From: Spartobacteria bacterium
Lineage (GTDB): Bacteria > Verrucomicrobiota > Verrucomicrobiia > Chthoniobacterales > UBA10450
Direction of reading: 5' to 3'
Assembly: GCA_003169975.1 (NCBI GenBank)
Contig: PNAA01000051.1
Coordinates: 1-39,931, forward strand
Length of the DNA stretch: 39,931 bases
A program made the translations under genes and the position numbers. Shown here piece by piece: positions 8,587 to 17,727 of the stretch. Below the pieces are notes generated by a model that was not told where the DNA came from, searched no databases, and saw only the letters and a program-made list of their open reading frames with translations. The number at the start of each line of letters is the position of its first letter. Positions within the stretch are counted from its first letter, which is position 1.

Positions 8587-9908
8587 TCAGCCGGCCGCCA
8601 CGGCGATCTCGGCCGACTCCGGCGATGACGTGGTTTTCGCGTCCTGTTCGGCCTTTTCCTTGGAGGCCATCAACCTGCGCACGGCGATTCGGGCTGGGTT
8701 GGTCGCTCCCATTTCGCCGTAGATTCGACCGGACAAGAGGTCGAGGGACGAGACGCGGTCCCTCCAGGTAAGGATTCTTTGGAAAGCGAGCGGGAAATCC
8801 CAAAGCACGCCGATGACATCCTCGACGACATCATTTCCCTCGTCGCAGTGGCGTTCAAAATCGGCGAACGGATTCCCATCGGTCCGGATTTCGCCCGAGA
8901 GCAATTTTGCTATCCTATCGGCCGCAAATTCGCCTTCCTGGATGCCGAAGTAGATCCCGTAGGCGAAGATCGGGTCGATGAAGCGGTGGGCATCGCCGAT
9001 GCAGACGAAACCTTTGCCGGTGTAGTTGTGGACACGATAGGAAAAATTTGGGATCGCATGAATGGGCTCCTGCGGCGTGAGATCTGGGAGCCGTTCGGAA
9101 AGGACGGGCGTCATGTGCCGGCATTCGTGGAGCATCATTTGCTCCCTCGACATCCCCGCTTTCTTGAAATGCTCGGTCCGAAAAACGACCCCGACGCTGG
9201 TGAGTTCATCGCTCACCGGAATGAACCAGGCCCAGTAATGTTTCGCCTGGTAATAGAGCAGGGTGTTCCCAGGCTGTTGATGAAGCTCAGGACCGTTGTC
9301 GCGCACGGTGTTGGCGAACTGGGTGAAGAGGGCGATCTGCTTGTCGGAGTTGCCCGGGACCTTCCGGCCGGTAACCCGATGATTGGCCAGGAAGGTGGCT
9401 CAGCCGGAGGCATCAATCAGCACCTCGGAATACACGTTTTCCGTCGCTCCTTCGGGTGTGCGAATCTTCAGACCGATCACGGCGTCGTCCTTGACGATCG
9501 GGGCGAGGGCCGTGGCCTTGATCCAGATGGCACCGCGTTCCACGGCGGCTTCGAACAAGATCTTATCGAAGCTGCTCCGCATGAACATTCCAAGTGAAAT
9601 TGGGGACCTGCTCGCCCTTTTCGTTGCGCCTCACGAGTCCCAACCCAGAAGTCGTTCTTTCCATCCGGGCCGTAGAAGATGGCGCCGTGTTTCATTGGGT
9701 AGCGCTGGGCCTCGATGGCGGGTCCGAGCCCGAGATCCTTCAGGGCGAGTGCCGTGGCTCCCGTCAGGGACTCGCCGACGTGGTAGCGAGGATGATCATC
9801 CCGTTCGACAATTACCGGCGTGATGCCGTGCCGGAGGAGATACATCGCGGTAGCGGCGCCAGCCGGCCCGCCCCCGAGATTAATAACGGGATGTTTCTTG
9901 TGCGCCAT
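8587..9908 (-). pseudogene. Flavin-dependent halogenase-like FAD oxidoreductase, broken by two frameshifts and a stop
   Basis: From ATG 9908 the N-terminus reads INLGGGPAGAATAMYLL, an FAD-binding G-x-G-x-x-G Rossmann motif. Further on, YWAWFIPVSDE contains W-x-W-x-I-P, the signature of flavin-dependent (tryptophan-type) halogenases, which bars ordinary monooxygenase chemistry. GDAHRFIDPIFAYGIYFG is the second FAD motif. The frame is not intact. It shifts near 9638-9645 (after KNDFWVG, resuming LVRRNEKGEQVPNFTWNV) and again near 9585 (resuming MRSSFDKILFEAAVERG). A TGA at 9400-9402 follows VLIDASG, with recognisable sequence on the other side. Reassembled length is about 440 residues, close to the family. 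Substrate unknown. Either a decayed gene or, less likely with three lesions, sequence error. Confidence 0.75.
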
Positions 9909-10045
9909 GATACGAAGCCGTCTGAATTTCCAGAACCAGTTGTAATGATAATGCAATTCTTTTGCCAGTTTCGTCAACAGACATCGTCAGCCTCGCGCAC
10001 TTTTTCGAGGCGAAAAGGGAACGCGGGGCGTTCCAATCGGTCGAG

Positions 10046-11455
10046 CTACTGCCCGAGGGTGCAGTCCGCCTTGATATCCTGCGCGTAAATGTTGGGGTTG
10101 CCGTTCGCGGTGCGGCCGTCGCTCCAGGCGGCAAATGTCACGCCACTGGAGGAGAGAGTGAGATCGAGGCGCGACTTCGATGAGACAAAGGACGAGACCG
10201 CGAAAGGCGGGCAAATCAACGCGCCGCTCGCATTCAGCTTGGCGCCCATGATCGTGTCCTGGGCAAAGGCCGGCTCCGACGACCAAACGACGGACGGACC
10301 AGCGGCGGTGAAGACGCTCGTCACGTTGATCACGGCGGAGGATGTGAACGGCTGCACGACGATACCGGTAGCGCCCCACTGGACGGCGCCGGCCGTGTTG
10401 AATTTTTGGGCGGAGATTCCTTCGTTAGTGAAGGGACCGGGAAGTTGTTCGTCCCAGAAAAGATAGGTGGAACCGGTGGCCGGGTCGTAGGAGACACTTG
10501 GATTGACCTGATTGTCAGCCGTGTTGGTCGAACCGGGTGTGCCATTGTGCGGGAAGGCCTCGCTGCCATCCGCGCGGATGTGCTGCGCGCGGGACTGCAA
10601 CGGGCTCACTTCATACCAGCCGAAAACTGCGCCGCCCACTCCGTCGGTGACAAAGGCCGGGAAGTTTCCAAACTGAAGCGAACCGCCATCAAAGACGGTG
10701 GCCGCCCACACCACGGCGCCAGTGCTGCTGAGTTTATCGGCCAATAAGTATTTCGGTCCGGAAAAACCCGCTGCGGAAACGAACGAGACGATGACGGATC
10801 CATTGTCGCCCGCATGCAGGTCGGCCATGGAGTAGGTCAAACCGGCTGGTGCGGTGATCGTAATCCCGGCCGGGCCCCATTGCCGGTTACCAACCGCATC
10901 CATTTTCTGGAGGGTCAGATTATTTCCATTGATCCAACCGGCGACGGCAAAGCCATCGGAGGTCGCGGTGATCTTGGGATTGCCAAGGAATTGCGTTCCC
11001 TTCCCAACCATAATGCCTCCGTTGCCCCACAACTGTGCGCCGGTGGGGTCCACCATCATGACGGTGACGGAAATTCCATGGCGATTGCGGTCGTCGAGAA
11101 AGGCGAGGAGAGCGTTGCCGCTGGCGTCGACGTCGAGTCCGTAGTCCTGGGTTGAACTCATTCCCAAATCAGCGAAGCGAATGCCGCCCGCCACCCACTG
11201 CGCTACGCCGCTCGCATCGAGTCGTTGCATGTAGACATCGTAGCCGTATGGAGGATGCCCTTTCGGGTTATCGTCGAACCAGCTGATGTAGCAACCGCCG
11301 TCCAACGCAGGCCGGACCTTCGGCTGGACTTGCATTTCGGGCTTGGGGGCAACGGCCAGGTTCACCATCGGGTCGGAGCTCCATTGCGCGCGCGCGCCGG
11401 AAAGTGGAGTGAGTAGGAGAGCCGCAAGGGCCACTGCGAGAGACGAATTTTTCAT
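10046..11455 (-). CDS. Secreted beta-propeller-like repeat protein of unknown function
   Basis: 469 residues from ATG 11455, chosen because MKNSSLAVALAALLLTPLSG followed by ARA is a clean signal peptide; an upstream start at 11488 would add 11 residues. The mature protein repeats a pattern of about 50-60 residues. Each copy has a line such as VYMQRLDASGVAQW or LTLQKMDAVGNRQWG (polar-x-Leu-Asp-x-x-Gly-x-x-x-Trp), preceded by strands ending in an aromatic plus Asp/Asn (FLDDRNRHG, WSDGRTANG). Six to eight copies would make a beta-propeller. No catalytic motif, anchor or sorting signal is visible. No gene name is justified. It is followed on the same strand, 137 bp downstream, by the broken halogenase gene. 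Confidence 0.65.
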   Translation of the reverse strand: MKNSSLAVALAALLLTPLSGARAQWSSDPMVNLAVAPKPEMQVQPKVRPALDGGCYISWFDDNPKGHPPYGYDVYMQRLDASGVAQWVAGGIRFADLGMSSTQDYGLDVDASGNALLAFLDDRNRHGISVTVMMVDPTGAQLWGNGGIMVGKGTQFLGNPKITATSDGFAVAGWINGNNLTLQKMDAVGNRQWGPAGITITAPAGLTYSMADLHAGDNGSVIVSFVSAAGFSGPKYLLADKLSSTGAVVWAATVFDGGSLQFGNFPAFVTDGVGGAVFGWYEVSPLQSRAQHIRADGSEAFPHNGTPGSTNTADNQVNPSVSYDPATGSTYLFWDEQLPGPFTNEGISAQKFNTAGAVQWGATGIVVQPFTSSAVINVTSVFTAAGPSVVWSSEPAFAQDTIMGAKLNASGALICPPFAVSSFVSSKSRLDLTLSSSGVTFAAWSDGRTANGNPNIYAQDIKADCTLGQ

Positions 11456-11608
11456 TGGTAGTTTTGTGTTCGCAAGGCGGGCGACCACCTTGAGTAATCA
11501 TTCTACCAAGTCCGCTGGAATCGACCAGCTAATTCGTGATTACGACTGCCTGACAAACTGCTGAGCGGCAGCCTTGCGCCAACGCCGACCGAAACCTAAT
11601 CTCGTCGC

Positions 11609-13256
11609 ATGAGTAACGACGATTTCGTTTCCAACATCCAGAGCGGCTATGCATTCAAGGGCGACGCAATCTTGCTCGGCGCGGCGATCCGCGAGGGCAA
11701 GGTCTTTGCCGAGGCGCCCGTCCGGTTGCCGTTGCGCACCATGAATCGTCACGGCCTCATCTCCGGCGCGACCGGCACGGGAAAAACCAAGACGTTGCAG
11801 ATGATCACCGAGCAACTTTCCGAAGCCGGCGTGCCCACCCTGCTCATGGATATAAAAGGCGATCTCAGCGGTCTCGCGATGGCGGGCACGCCGTCCGCCG
11901 GCATCATCGACCGTCACGCCAGGATTGGCTCCGAATGGTCGCCGAGCGCCTACCCGGTGGAATTTCTCACTCTCTCCGATGAGCCCGGCGCCCGTCTCCG
12001 GGCGACCGTGCTCGAGTTTGGTCCGCTGCTTTTTTCGCGGATGCTCGGGCTCAACGAAACGCAATCGAGCCTCGTCGCCTTGGTCTACAAATTTTGCGAC
12101 GACAAACACCTGCCGCTGCTGGACCTGAAGGATTTCAAGAAAGTTCTCGAATACATCACCGGCGATGCGAAGGCGAACGTCACCGCGGAATATGGGCTCG
12201 TCCCGACAACGTCGACCGCGCTGATTCTGCGCAAGCTGATCGAGCTCGAGCAACAAGGCGCCGAACAGTTCTTCGGCGAGCCCTCCTTTGAAATGCAGGA
12301 TCTCCTGCGCGTCGTCGACGGTTTCGGCGCGATCTCGATTTTGCGCCTGAGCGACATGCAAAATCGCCCCAAACTTTTCTCCTCCTTCATGCTCCAGATG
12401 CTCGCCGAGCTCTATGCCACGCTTCCGGAAGTGGGCGACATGGAGAAGCCGAAGCTCGTCCTCTTCATCGACGAAGCGCACCTGATCTTCGACGATGCGG
12501 AGAAGTCGCTCCTCGATGAAATCGAGACCGTGATCAAACTGATCCGTTCCAAAGGCGTTGGGATTTTCTTCTGCACGCAATTGCCGACCGACATCCCGAA
12601 CGACGTGCTCGGGCAGCTCGGGATGAAGGTGCAACACGCGTTGCGCGCTTTCACCGCCAACGACCGCAAGGCCATTCATCTGGTGGCCCAGAATTATCCG
12701 GAGACCCCATTCTACAAAACGGAACAGTTGCTCACCGAGCTCGGCATTGGCGAAGCGCTCGTCACCGTCCTGGATGAACGCGGCACGCCGACCCCGCTGG
12801 CCGCGACTTTGCTTTGCGCGCCGCGCTCCCGCATTGGGGCCGCTCACGCCCGACGAATTGCAGACCGCGGTCGGTCGCTCGCAGTTGACCGCAAAATACA
12901 ACACCACGCTCGATCCGCAGAGCGCCTACGAAATTCTCGGCGGCAAGATTGCGGCCGCGGCTTCGCCCGAGCGCGCCCAGGTCGTGGCCGCAACGCGGCG
13001 AACCTTCGCGCCGGGCGCGGCGGTGGCCCCCAGCCCGGAACTCTCGAGCGCGCTGGATGTCGGTCAGGCGGCGCCACAACCGGTGGGCGTGCCCTATCCG
13101 AAGCCGGCCGCTCCCGCCGCGCCGCAATCGAACATCCTTGGCGAAATTTTCAGCAGTCCGAGTGCGCGTAGCGTGGCCCGAAGCGCGGCGGTCAACATTA
13201 CCGGCACCCTGACGCGTTCCCTCCTCGGAGCGATGGGAGTCCGCGGTCGTCGTTAG
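11609..13256 (+). CDS. HerA-like ATPase of the YjgR/DUF853 family, with a one-base frameshift near the C-terminus
   Basis: The ORF from ATG 11609 has GYAFKGDAILLGAAI at the N-terminus. Walker A is GATGTGKT (residues about 53-60) and Walker B LVLFIDEAHLIF (about 282-293), with FFCTQLPTDIPNDVLGQLG after it, as in DUF853/YjgR P-loop ATPases related to HerA/FtsK translocases. The frame changes near 12834. Frame one gives LLCAPRSR and then unrelated sequence to 13171. The other frame continues MGPLTPDELQTAVG and ends RSLLGAMGVRGRR at 13256, the usual C-terminus of the family. Deleting one T from the pair at 12834-12835 restores SRMGPLT and gives about 548 residues, the normal size. The cellular role of YjgR proteins is poorly known. 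Confidence 0.82.
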
Positions 13257-13258
13257 GC
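13250..13258 (+). repeat. TCGTTAGGC word, at the YjgR stop
   Basis: Exact copy containing the TAG stop of the YjgR-family gene. Confidence 0.8.
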
Positions 13259-13272
13259 AAGGAGCGCCGCGT

Positions 13273-13632
13273 TTAGTGCAGCGCGTTTGCCTGCAAGTCT
13301 TCGAGCGAGACAAACTCCAGCGCCGACGAGTGTGTCGCCTCGAGATCGACCGGTGGCGCTACCCCGCGATCGAGCGCTTGTTTCCAGCGCGTGACGCAAA
13401 TGCACCACCGGTCGCCCGGCTCCAGACCGGCGAAACCCCACTCCGGATGCGGCGTGACCAAATCGTTGCCCATCAGCACCGAGTAATCGAGAAAGTCGCG
13501 CGTCATCTCTACGCAAACGGTGTGCAGCCCGGTGTCTTCGGGGCCGGTGCGGCAGTAACCGTCGCGGTAAAATCCGGTAGCCGGGTCGCTGCAACAAGCA
13601 CGCAACTCCGTCCCGAGAACGTTCGTCGGCAT
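13273..13632 (-). CDS. DUF2237 family protein
   Basis: 119 residues from ATG 13632, so that the protein opens MPTNVLGTELRACC as homologues do; ATG 13665 is possible. The whole length matches the small DUF2237 (COG3651) family: NVLGTEL-CC-DPATGFYRDGYC, then TGPEDTGLHTVC, GNDLVTPHPEWGF, PGDRWCICVTRWKQAL and a final LEATH-ALEFVSLEDLQANAL. The conserved Cys and His residues are all present. Biochemical function is unknown. It is divergent from the neighbouring phosphodiesterase-like gene, with about 50 bp between the starts. Confidence 0.85.
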   Translation of the reverse strand: MPTNVLGTELRACCSDPATGFYRDGYCRTGPEDTGLHTVCVEMTRDFLDYSVLMGNDLVTPHPEWGFAGLEPGDRWCICVTRWKQALDRGVAPPVDLEATHSSALEFVSLEDLQANALH

Positions 13633-13681
13633 GGCAGACGCTACTCGCCGCACAGAGATTTTCATGCGAAGTCGATCGATA

Positions 13682-14194
13682 ATGGAGCCACGATTCGTGA
13701 TCGCCTACTGGTTGCTGCCCGCGGCCCCCGCCCGGAAATTTTTCCGGGAGACGATTGGCCGCCTTGCCGCGGAATTCCATGCACCCGTCTTCGAGCCGCA
13801 CCTGACCCTCGGCATCGGATCCGATTCGGTGGACGAAGCGCGCCGCCGCCTGCACGATGCCGCTGCCGGGCCGATCGAATTGCCCGCGGCCGGTGTCCAT
13901 TTTACCGCACAATATACCCGGACACTCTTCGTCCGTTTCGACTCCAGCCCGCCACTCGAGAAATTGCGCGACTCGTTAGGCCTGGCGAGCGGCGACGCGC
14001 TTGATCCTCACGTCAGCCTGCTTTACCAAAAAATGCCGGCGAAGAATCAGGCGCGAATCGCGGCCGCCATTAGGCTCCCGTTCCGGATCGTCTGGTTTGA
14101 CGCGCTGCAAGTAGTCCGATGTCGACTGCCGGTCGCCACGCCGGCTGATGTCGCCTCCTGGGAAGCGGTCGCGTCGCAGCGTCTGCCCACCTGA
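13682..14194 (+). CDS. Cyclic phosphodiesterase / 2H phosphoesterase-like protein
   Basis: 170 residues from ATG 13682 (MEPRFVIAYWLLPAAP); an earlier ATG at 13631 would overlap the start of the divergent gene. Two H-x-T/S motifs mark the 2H phosphoesterase fold: FEPHLTLGIG near residue 40 and LDPHVSLLY near residue 115. This fits the CPDase-like family, whose members open 1'',2''-cyclic phosphates or act on RNA ends. The substrate here cannot be read from sequence. One TCGTTAGGC word lies inside the gene at 13973, where it encodes part of DSLGL. Confidence 0.75.
   Translation: MEPRFVIAYWLLPAAPARKFFRETIGRLAAEFHAPVFEPHLTLGIGSDSVDEARRRLHDAAAGPIELPAAGVHFTAQYTRTLFVRFDSSPPLEKLRDSLGLASGDALDPHVSLLYQKMPAKNQARIAAAIRLPFRIVWFDALQVVRCRLPVATPADVASWEAVASQRLPT
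13973..13981 (+). repeat. TCGTTAGGC word, inside the phosphodiesterase-like gene
   Basis: Exact copy, read in frame as Ser-Leu-Gly. Confidence 0.8.
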
Positions 14195-14251
14195 TTTCAC
14201 CGGCAAAAAGCGAGGCAACTCGTTGGCCGTTCTTCGGATGGCGCGCGTGAG

Positions 14252-14260
14252 TCGTTAGGC
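14252..14260 (+). repeat. TCGTTAGGC word, at the uraD stop
   Basis: Exact copy between the convergent phosphodiesterase-like gene and uraD; its last base is the last base of the uraD stop codon. Confidence 0.8.
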
Positions 14261-14754
14261 TATGGAATGAGGTCGCGCAAACGCAATTCGGCGATCTGGC
14301 AGACCTCCGCCAGCGCCGTCTCGATTTCTTTTTCACGCGAATTCTGCAGCCGCACCGGCATGGCCGCCAGAATGGTCTCCTTCTTGTTGCGCCGCGCGCA
14401 GATGACGAAAGGGAAACCGAATTTTTCGCGATAACGCCGGTTGAAATCAGTGAAGCGCTCGATCTCCTCGGCCGAGAGATGATCGAGGCCGGCGCTCTTC
14501 TGTTCCGCCTGCGATTCGCGGGTCAGGACCGAGCGACCCGCCAGGTCGGGAAGCGCGCGGATGAGCGCGAGCTTTTCGTCGTCGCTCGCCTGGCTGACAG
14601 TGCGGCAGAGAGCGGCGTGCAATGCTTCGCGGGTGGCGAAAGGTCGCCCCGCCGCGGTCCGCGCCGCGATCCAGGGAGAATGCTCGAAGACCGGACGAAT
14701 GCGAACGGTAAACGTCTCCGGATCGAAGGCATTGACTTCGTCGAGCGTTAGCAT
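14260..14754 (-). CDS. uraD: 2-oxo-4-hydroxy-4-carboxy-5-ureidoimidazoline (OHCU) decarboxylase
   Basis: 164 residues, the usual single-domain length. The family catalyses the last step of urate oxidation, converting OHCU to (S)-allantoin. Seen here: FEHSPWIA near residue 24, with the catalytic His, the motif ESQAEQKSAGL near residue 80 (family S-x-x-EQ-x-GL) and FNRRYREKFGFPFVICARR near residue 105. No uricase, hydroxyisourate hydrolase or allantoinase gene lies nearby, so the rest of the purine pathway must be elsewhere. The stop codon directly adjoins a TCGTTAGGC word. Convergent with the phosphodiesterase-like gene. Confidence 0.9.
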   Translation of the reverse strand: MLTLDEVNAFDPETFTVRIRPVFEHSPWIAARTAAGRPFATREALHAALCRTVSQASDDEKLALIRALPDLAGRSVLTRESQAEQKSAGLDHLSAEEIERFTDFNRRYREKFGFPFVICARRNKKETILAAMPVRLQNSREKEIETALAEVCQIAELRLRDLIP

Positions 14755-15175
14755 CCGCGCTCCCCGTAAATGATTTCGCCGTCATTCGCAATGGCGAAAC
14801 CGAGCTGATTCTCCGGTTGAAATCGCGGTCAAGCGTGATCGCGGAAATTCTGTCCGTTCTAAGAAAAACGAGCGGGCAAAATCTGAAGGCCGTGGGCGAG
14901 GAAGTGGAGTGATCCCAGATGACGAGAAGATGACAACTTTAAGCTGTTGAACCCTAGACGGTTGAACTGTTTCGAACCGACTGGATTTTTTGCCTGGAAA
15001 ATTGGTGCTCGACAGGCTTAAAAGAATGAACAACAACCAACCAGAGACTGTCTCAATTCCGATATTTAACCTTGTTAAGTAGTTTTCCAAATGCTACAAC
15101 ACATATCCTACGACTGCCGAGAGTTCGTAACATCTGGCAGCTTGTCGTTTTGCCACCCCACTTTCGACCCAATTC
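14755..15175. other. Long leader region upstream of the sigma factor gene
   Basis: About 420 bases, more AT-rich than the flanking genes. No supported gene. It contains a plausible plus-strand promoter (15072-15100) and a close direct repeat of GTTGAAC around 14945-14967. The roughly 75-nt untranslated leader after the promoter shows no strong hairpin. Confidence 0.35.
15072..15100 (+). promoter_or_regulatory. Candidate sigma-70 promoter for the sigma factor gene
   Basis: TTGTTA (15072-15077), a 17-nt spacer and TACAAC (15095-15100) each match four of six consensus bases. It sits about 75 bp before the start codon. Confidence 0.3.
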
Positions 15176-16042
15176 ATGAGAACTTATATGGCCGCTGAAG
15201 ATAGCGATACTGGAATTAAGATTTACCTGCGCGAGATCGGGCAAATCCCGCTCCTCACTCCTTTGCAGGAGATCGAGCTCGCCGCGAAAATCAAGAAAGG
15301 CGACAAAGAAGCGCGCGCTTTGATGATTCGCTCGAACCTGCGTCTCGTCGTCAAGATCGCGCACGATTACGCCAACCTCGGTCTGCCGCTACTCGATCTG
15401 GTTTCGGAAGGGAACATCGGTTTGATGAAAGCCGTCGAACGTTTCGATCCCGCGAAGGGCGGCAAGCTCAGCACCTACGCCGCGTGGTGGATTAAGCAGT
15501 CGATCAAGCGCGCGCTGGCCAATCAGTCGAAGACGATTCGGTTGCCCGTGCACCTCGTCGATAAAATTTCGAAGATGCGCCGCGTCTCCTTGCAGATGAG
15601 CGAAGAGCTCGGCCGCGAACCGACCGACGACGAACTCGGCGAGGAAATCGGCATTGCGGCGGGCAAAGTTTCGCAACTGAAAACCGTTTCGATTCGTCCG
15701 GCTTCGCTCGATGCGCCGATCAGCGACGATGACTCGACCGAGTTCGGCGAGATCGTGGGCGACGAGGAAGCGCAGACGCCGTTTGAACTTTTGCGGGACA
15801 AGAACCTGCGCAACGAGGTCGGCGGTTTGCTCGACGTGCTGGATGATCGCGAGCGCAAAATCATTTTCTCGCGCTTCGGGCTCGACGGCGGGAAGCCGAA
15901 AACGCTCGAGGAAGTCGGCAAGAAATTCGGTGTGACGCGGGAGCGCATTCGGCAGTTACAGAACATCGCGCTTTCGAAATTGCGCCGCGCGCTGAGCAAA
16001 AAAGAGCGCCCAGTCGACGTCGAACTGACGGCGGAAGTCTAA
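15176..16042 (+). CDS. RNA polymerase sigma-70 family factor (RpoD/SigA-like, group 1 or 2)
   Basis: 288 residues. Region 1.2 is YLREIGQIPLLTPLQEIELA. Region 2 carries RSNLRLVVKIAHDYANLG, LVSEGNIGLMKAVERFDP and STYAAWWIKQSIKRA. Region 3 follows (LVDKISKMRR, LGREPTDDELGEEIG), and region 4 has DDRERKIIFSRFGLDGG and the helix-turn-helix TLEEVGKKFGVTRERIRQLQ. These are nearly identical to primary sigma factors, so the -10 and -35 preferences should be the standard ones. There is no region 1.1 and no long non-conserved insert, so it is either a short primary factor or a group 2 paralogue. Start at ATG 15176 or 15188. It is monocistronic, with its own leader and a strong terminator. Confidence 0.92.
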   Translation: MRTYMAAEDSDTGIKIYLREIGQIPLLTPLQEIELAAKIKKGDKEARALMIRSNLRLVVKIAHDYANLGLPLLDLVSEGNIGLMKAVERFDPAKGGKLSTYAAWWIKQSIKRALANQSKTIRLPVHLVDKISKMRRVSLQMSEELGREPTDDELGEEIGIAAGKVSQLKTVSIRPASLDAPISDDDSTEFGEIVGDEEAQTPFELLRDKNLRNEVGGLLDVLDDRERKIIFSRFGLDGGKPKTLEEVGKKFGVTRERIRQLQNIALSKLRRALSKKERPVDVELTAEV

Positions 16043-16053
16043 GCGCCGCGCCA

Positions 16054-16062
16054 GCCTAACGA
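16054..16062 (-). repeat. TCGTTAGGC word, in the sigma factor terminator
   Basis: Exact minus-strand copy at the foot of the terminator, paired with the partial copy TGTTAGGT on the other side. Confidence 0.8.
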
Positions 16063-16105
16063 ATTCCAAGCGCGCGGATGGAAACGTCCGCGCGCTTTTG
16101 TTAGG
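16054..16105 (+). terminator. Strong intrinsic-type terminator framed by inverted TCGTTAGGC-type words
   Basis: AAGCGCGCGGA (16068-16078) and TCCGCGCGCTT (16087-16097) form a perfect 11-bp stem with an 8-nt loop, followed by a short T-run. It lies 25 bp after the sigma factor stop. Outside the stem, CCTAAC (16055-16060) and GTTAGG (16100-16105) form a second inverted pair. The left one belongs to a full reverse copy of the repeated nonamer. Confidence 0.8.
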
Positions 16106-16201
16106 TCGTGCGCCGCTCCGGAGAGGGCAGCCCACTCGCGTGCGTTTTTCGGCATCCGACCGAGCGCGTCCAGGCCAGTTTTCGTGGGCCACCTCCCACT
16201 G

Positions 16202-17611
16202 CTACGGAACCTTCACCTCTCGCAACTGCACGCAATCGACCAGCGCATCTCCTGCCCGCACATCGCTCAGGACGACCAGATTGTCTTTCGGTGAGATTAG
16301 CTTTCTGGTGCGCAACTGTTGCTCGGCCGCTTCGATCGTCGCATTGGGATCATCGGCAAAATCGAGTTGCACAGGAAGCGTCCCCCAGCAGACGGCGAGA
16401 TGGCGGCAGATCTCTTCGCTCGGCGTGAAAGCGAAGATCGGCGCACGTTCCGGGCGCAGGTTCGAAACATAACGCGCCATCGTGCCGTGGCGGGTGAAGA
16501 CGACGAGTTTGGCGCGGGCAAGCGAGTTGGCGAGGGCCACTGCGGCTGCGACGGTTTTTTGGCGCGCGTCCTCCAGGATCGCTTCCTCGCCATAGCCGGC
16601 GCCTCCGCTGCGCTCGATTCGGAGCGCGACCCGATCGAGCACCTGCACGCATTCGACTGGGTAGCGGCCGCTCGTGGTTTCGCCGGTCAGCATGATGGCG
16701 TCAGCTTGCTCGAAGACTGCGTTTGCGACATCGGTCACTTCCGCGCGAGTAGGAACGGGATTGTGAATCATCGACTCCAGCATCTGGGTCGCAACGATCA
16801 CGGGTTTGCCGATCCGCAGACAGCGTTTCACGATCCGGCGCTGAATGATCGGCAGCTCTTCCATCGGGCATTCGATCCCGAGGTCCCCACGCGCGATCAG
16901 GAGCACGTCGGTCGCCCAAATCATGTCATCGATCGAGTGGACCGCGCTCTGACTCTCGATCTTGGCCACGACAGCGGCGGTGCTCCCGCCTTTTCGCAGA
17001 AGCTTACGCAACTGGTCGAGGTCCTGCTTCTTGCGAGCGAAACTGAGTGCAACAAAGTCGACTCGCAGTTCGATCCCGAGCGCCACGTCGGCCAGATCCT
17101 TCTCGGTCAAAGCGGGGAGATTCACATCGACCCCCGGCAAATTGATGTGCCGGCGCGAACCGAGCGTGCCGGCTGTGAGCACGACGGCGCGAATTCGGTT
17201 GTTTTCTTTCGCGAGGACGCGCACCTGCATCAGGCCGTTGTCGAGCAGAACCACGTTGCCAACCGAGACGTCGTCGATCAGGTCGTCGTAATTCACGGTG
17301 ATCGATTTCGGCTCGGTGCTTTCCGCCCCGCGGACGGTAATTTCCAAAATGTCGCCGACCGCCAACTCGAGATCGCGCTCCAGCGCGCCGGTGCGGATGG
17401 CCGGCCCTTGGGTGTCGAGGAGCAGACCGACGCTGCGATCGAGACCGCGCGCGATGGCGCGCACCCGCGGGACGATGTCGCGCACCCAGTCGTGTTTCGC
17501 GTGGCTCATGTTGAGCCGGAATGCGTCCGTGCCCGCGAGGATCATTTTTTCAATGATCTCGGAACTTTCGGAGGCCGGGCCGAGCGTGCAGATGATCTTG
17601 GTCTTGCGCAT
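16202..17611 (-). CDS. pyk: Pyruvate kinase
   Basis: 470 residues from ATG 17611, where the protein opens MRKTKIICTLGPAS as the family does; the longer frame to 17716 adds an unrelated tail. It catalyses phosphoenolpyruvate + ADP to pyruvate + ATP in the cytosol. Seen: RLNMSHAKHDW, LLLDTQGPAIRTG, the catalytic Lys in VVAKIES, the metal-binding IARGDLGIE, the signature ATQMLESMIHNPVPTRAEVTDVANAV cut into known blocks, and MLTGETTSGRYP. The C-terminal allosteric domain is complete (VVFTRHGTMARYVSNLRP). It is convergent with the sigma factor gene. No other glycolytic gene is adjacent. Confidence 0.95.
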   Translation of the reverse strand: MRKTKIICTLGPASESSEIIEKMILAGTDAFRLNMSHAKHDWVRDIVPRVRAIARGLDRSVGLLLDTQGPAIRTGALERDLELAVGDILEITVRGAESTEPKSITVNYDDLIDDVSVGNVVLLDNGLMQVRVLAKENNRIRAVVLTAGTLGSRRHINLPGVDVNLPALTEKDLADVALGIELRVDFVALSFARKKQDLDQLRKLLRKGGSTAAVVAKIESQSAVHSIDDMIWATDVLLIARGDLGIECPMEELPIIQRRIVKRCLRIGKPVIVATQMLESMIHNPVPTRAEVTDVANAVFEQADAIMLTGETTSGRYPVECVQVLDRVALRIERSGGAGYGEEAILEDARQKTVAAAVALANSLARAKLVVFTRHGTMARYVSNLRPERAPIFAFTPSEEICRHLAVCWGTLPVQLDFADDPNATIEAAEQQLRTRKLISPKDNLVVLSDVRAGDALVDCVQLREVKVP

Positions 17612-17727
17612 CGGCCTCCAGAATTCCGCCGTGGCTTTCAATTGCAAGGCGATTTCTACCGAGGTCGACTTTGTGACGACAACAACAAGGCATTGCGCGA
17701 ACCGATTGCGGGGCATTCAGTAGGTCG

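Noticed and set aside
8779-9597. 272-residue plus-strand open frame
   Set aside because: Lies over the broken halogenase gene; the halogenase motifs on the other strand are convincing and this frame has none.
11540-12907. 455-residue minus-strand open frame
   Set aside because: Antisense shadow of the YjgR-family ATPase, whose own frame has Walker A and B motifs.
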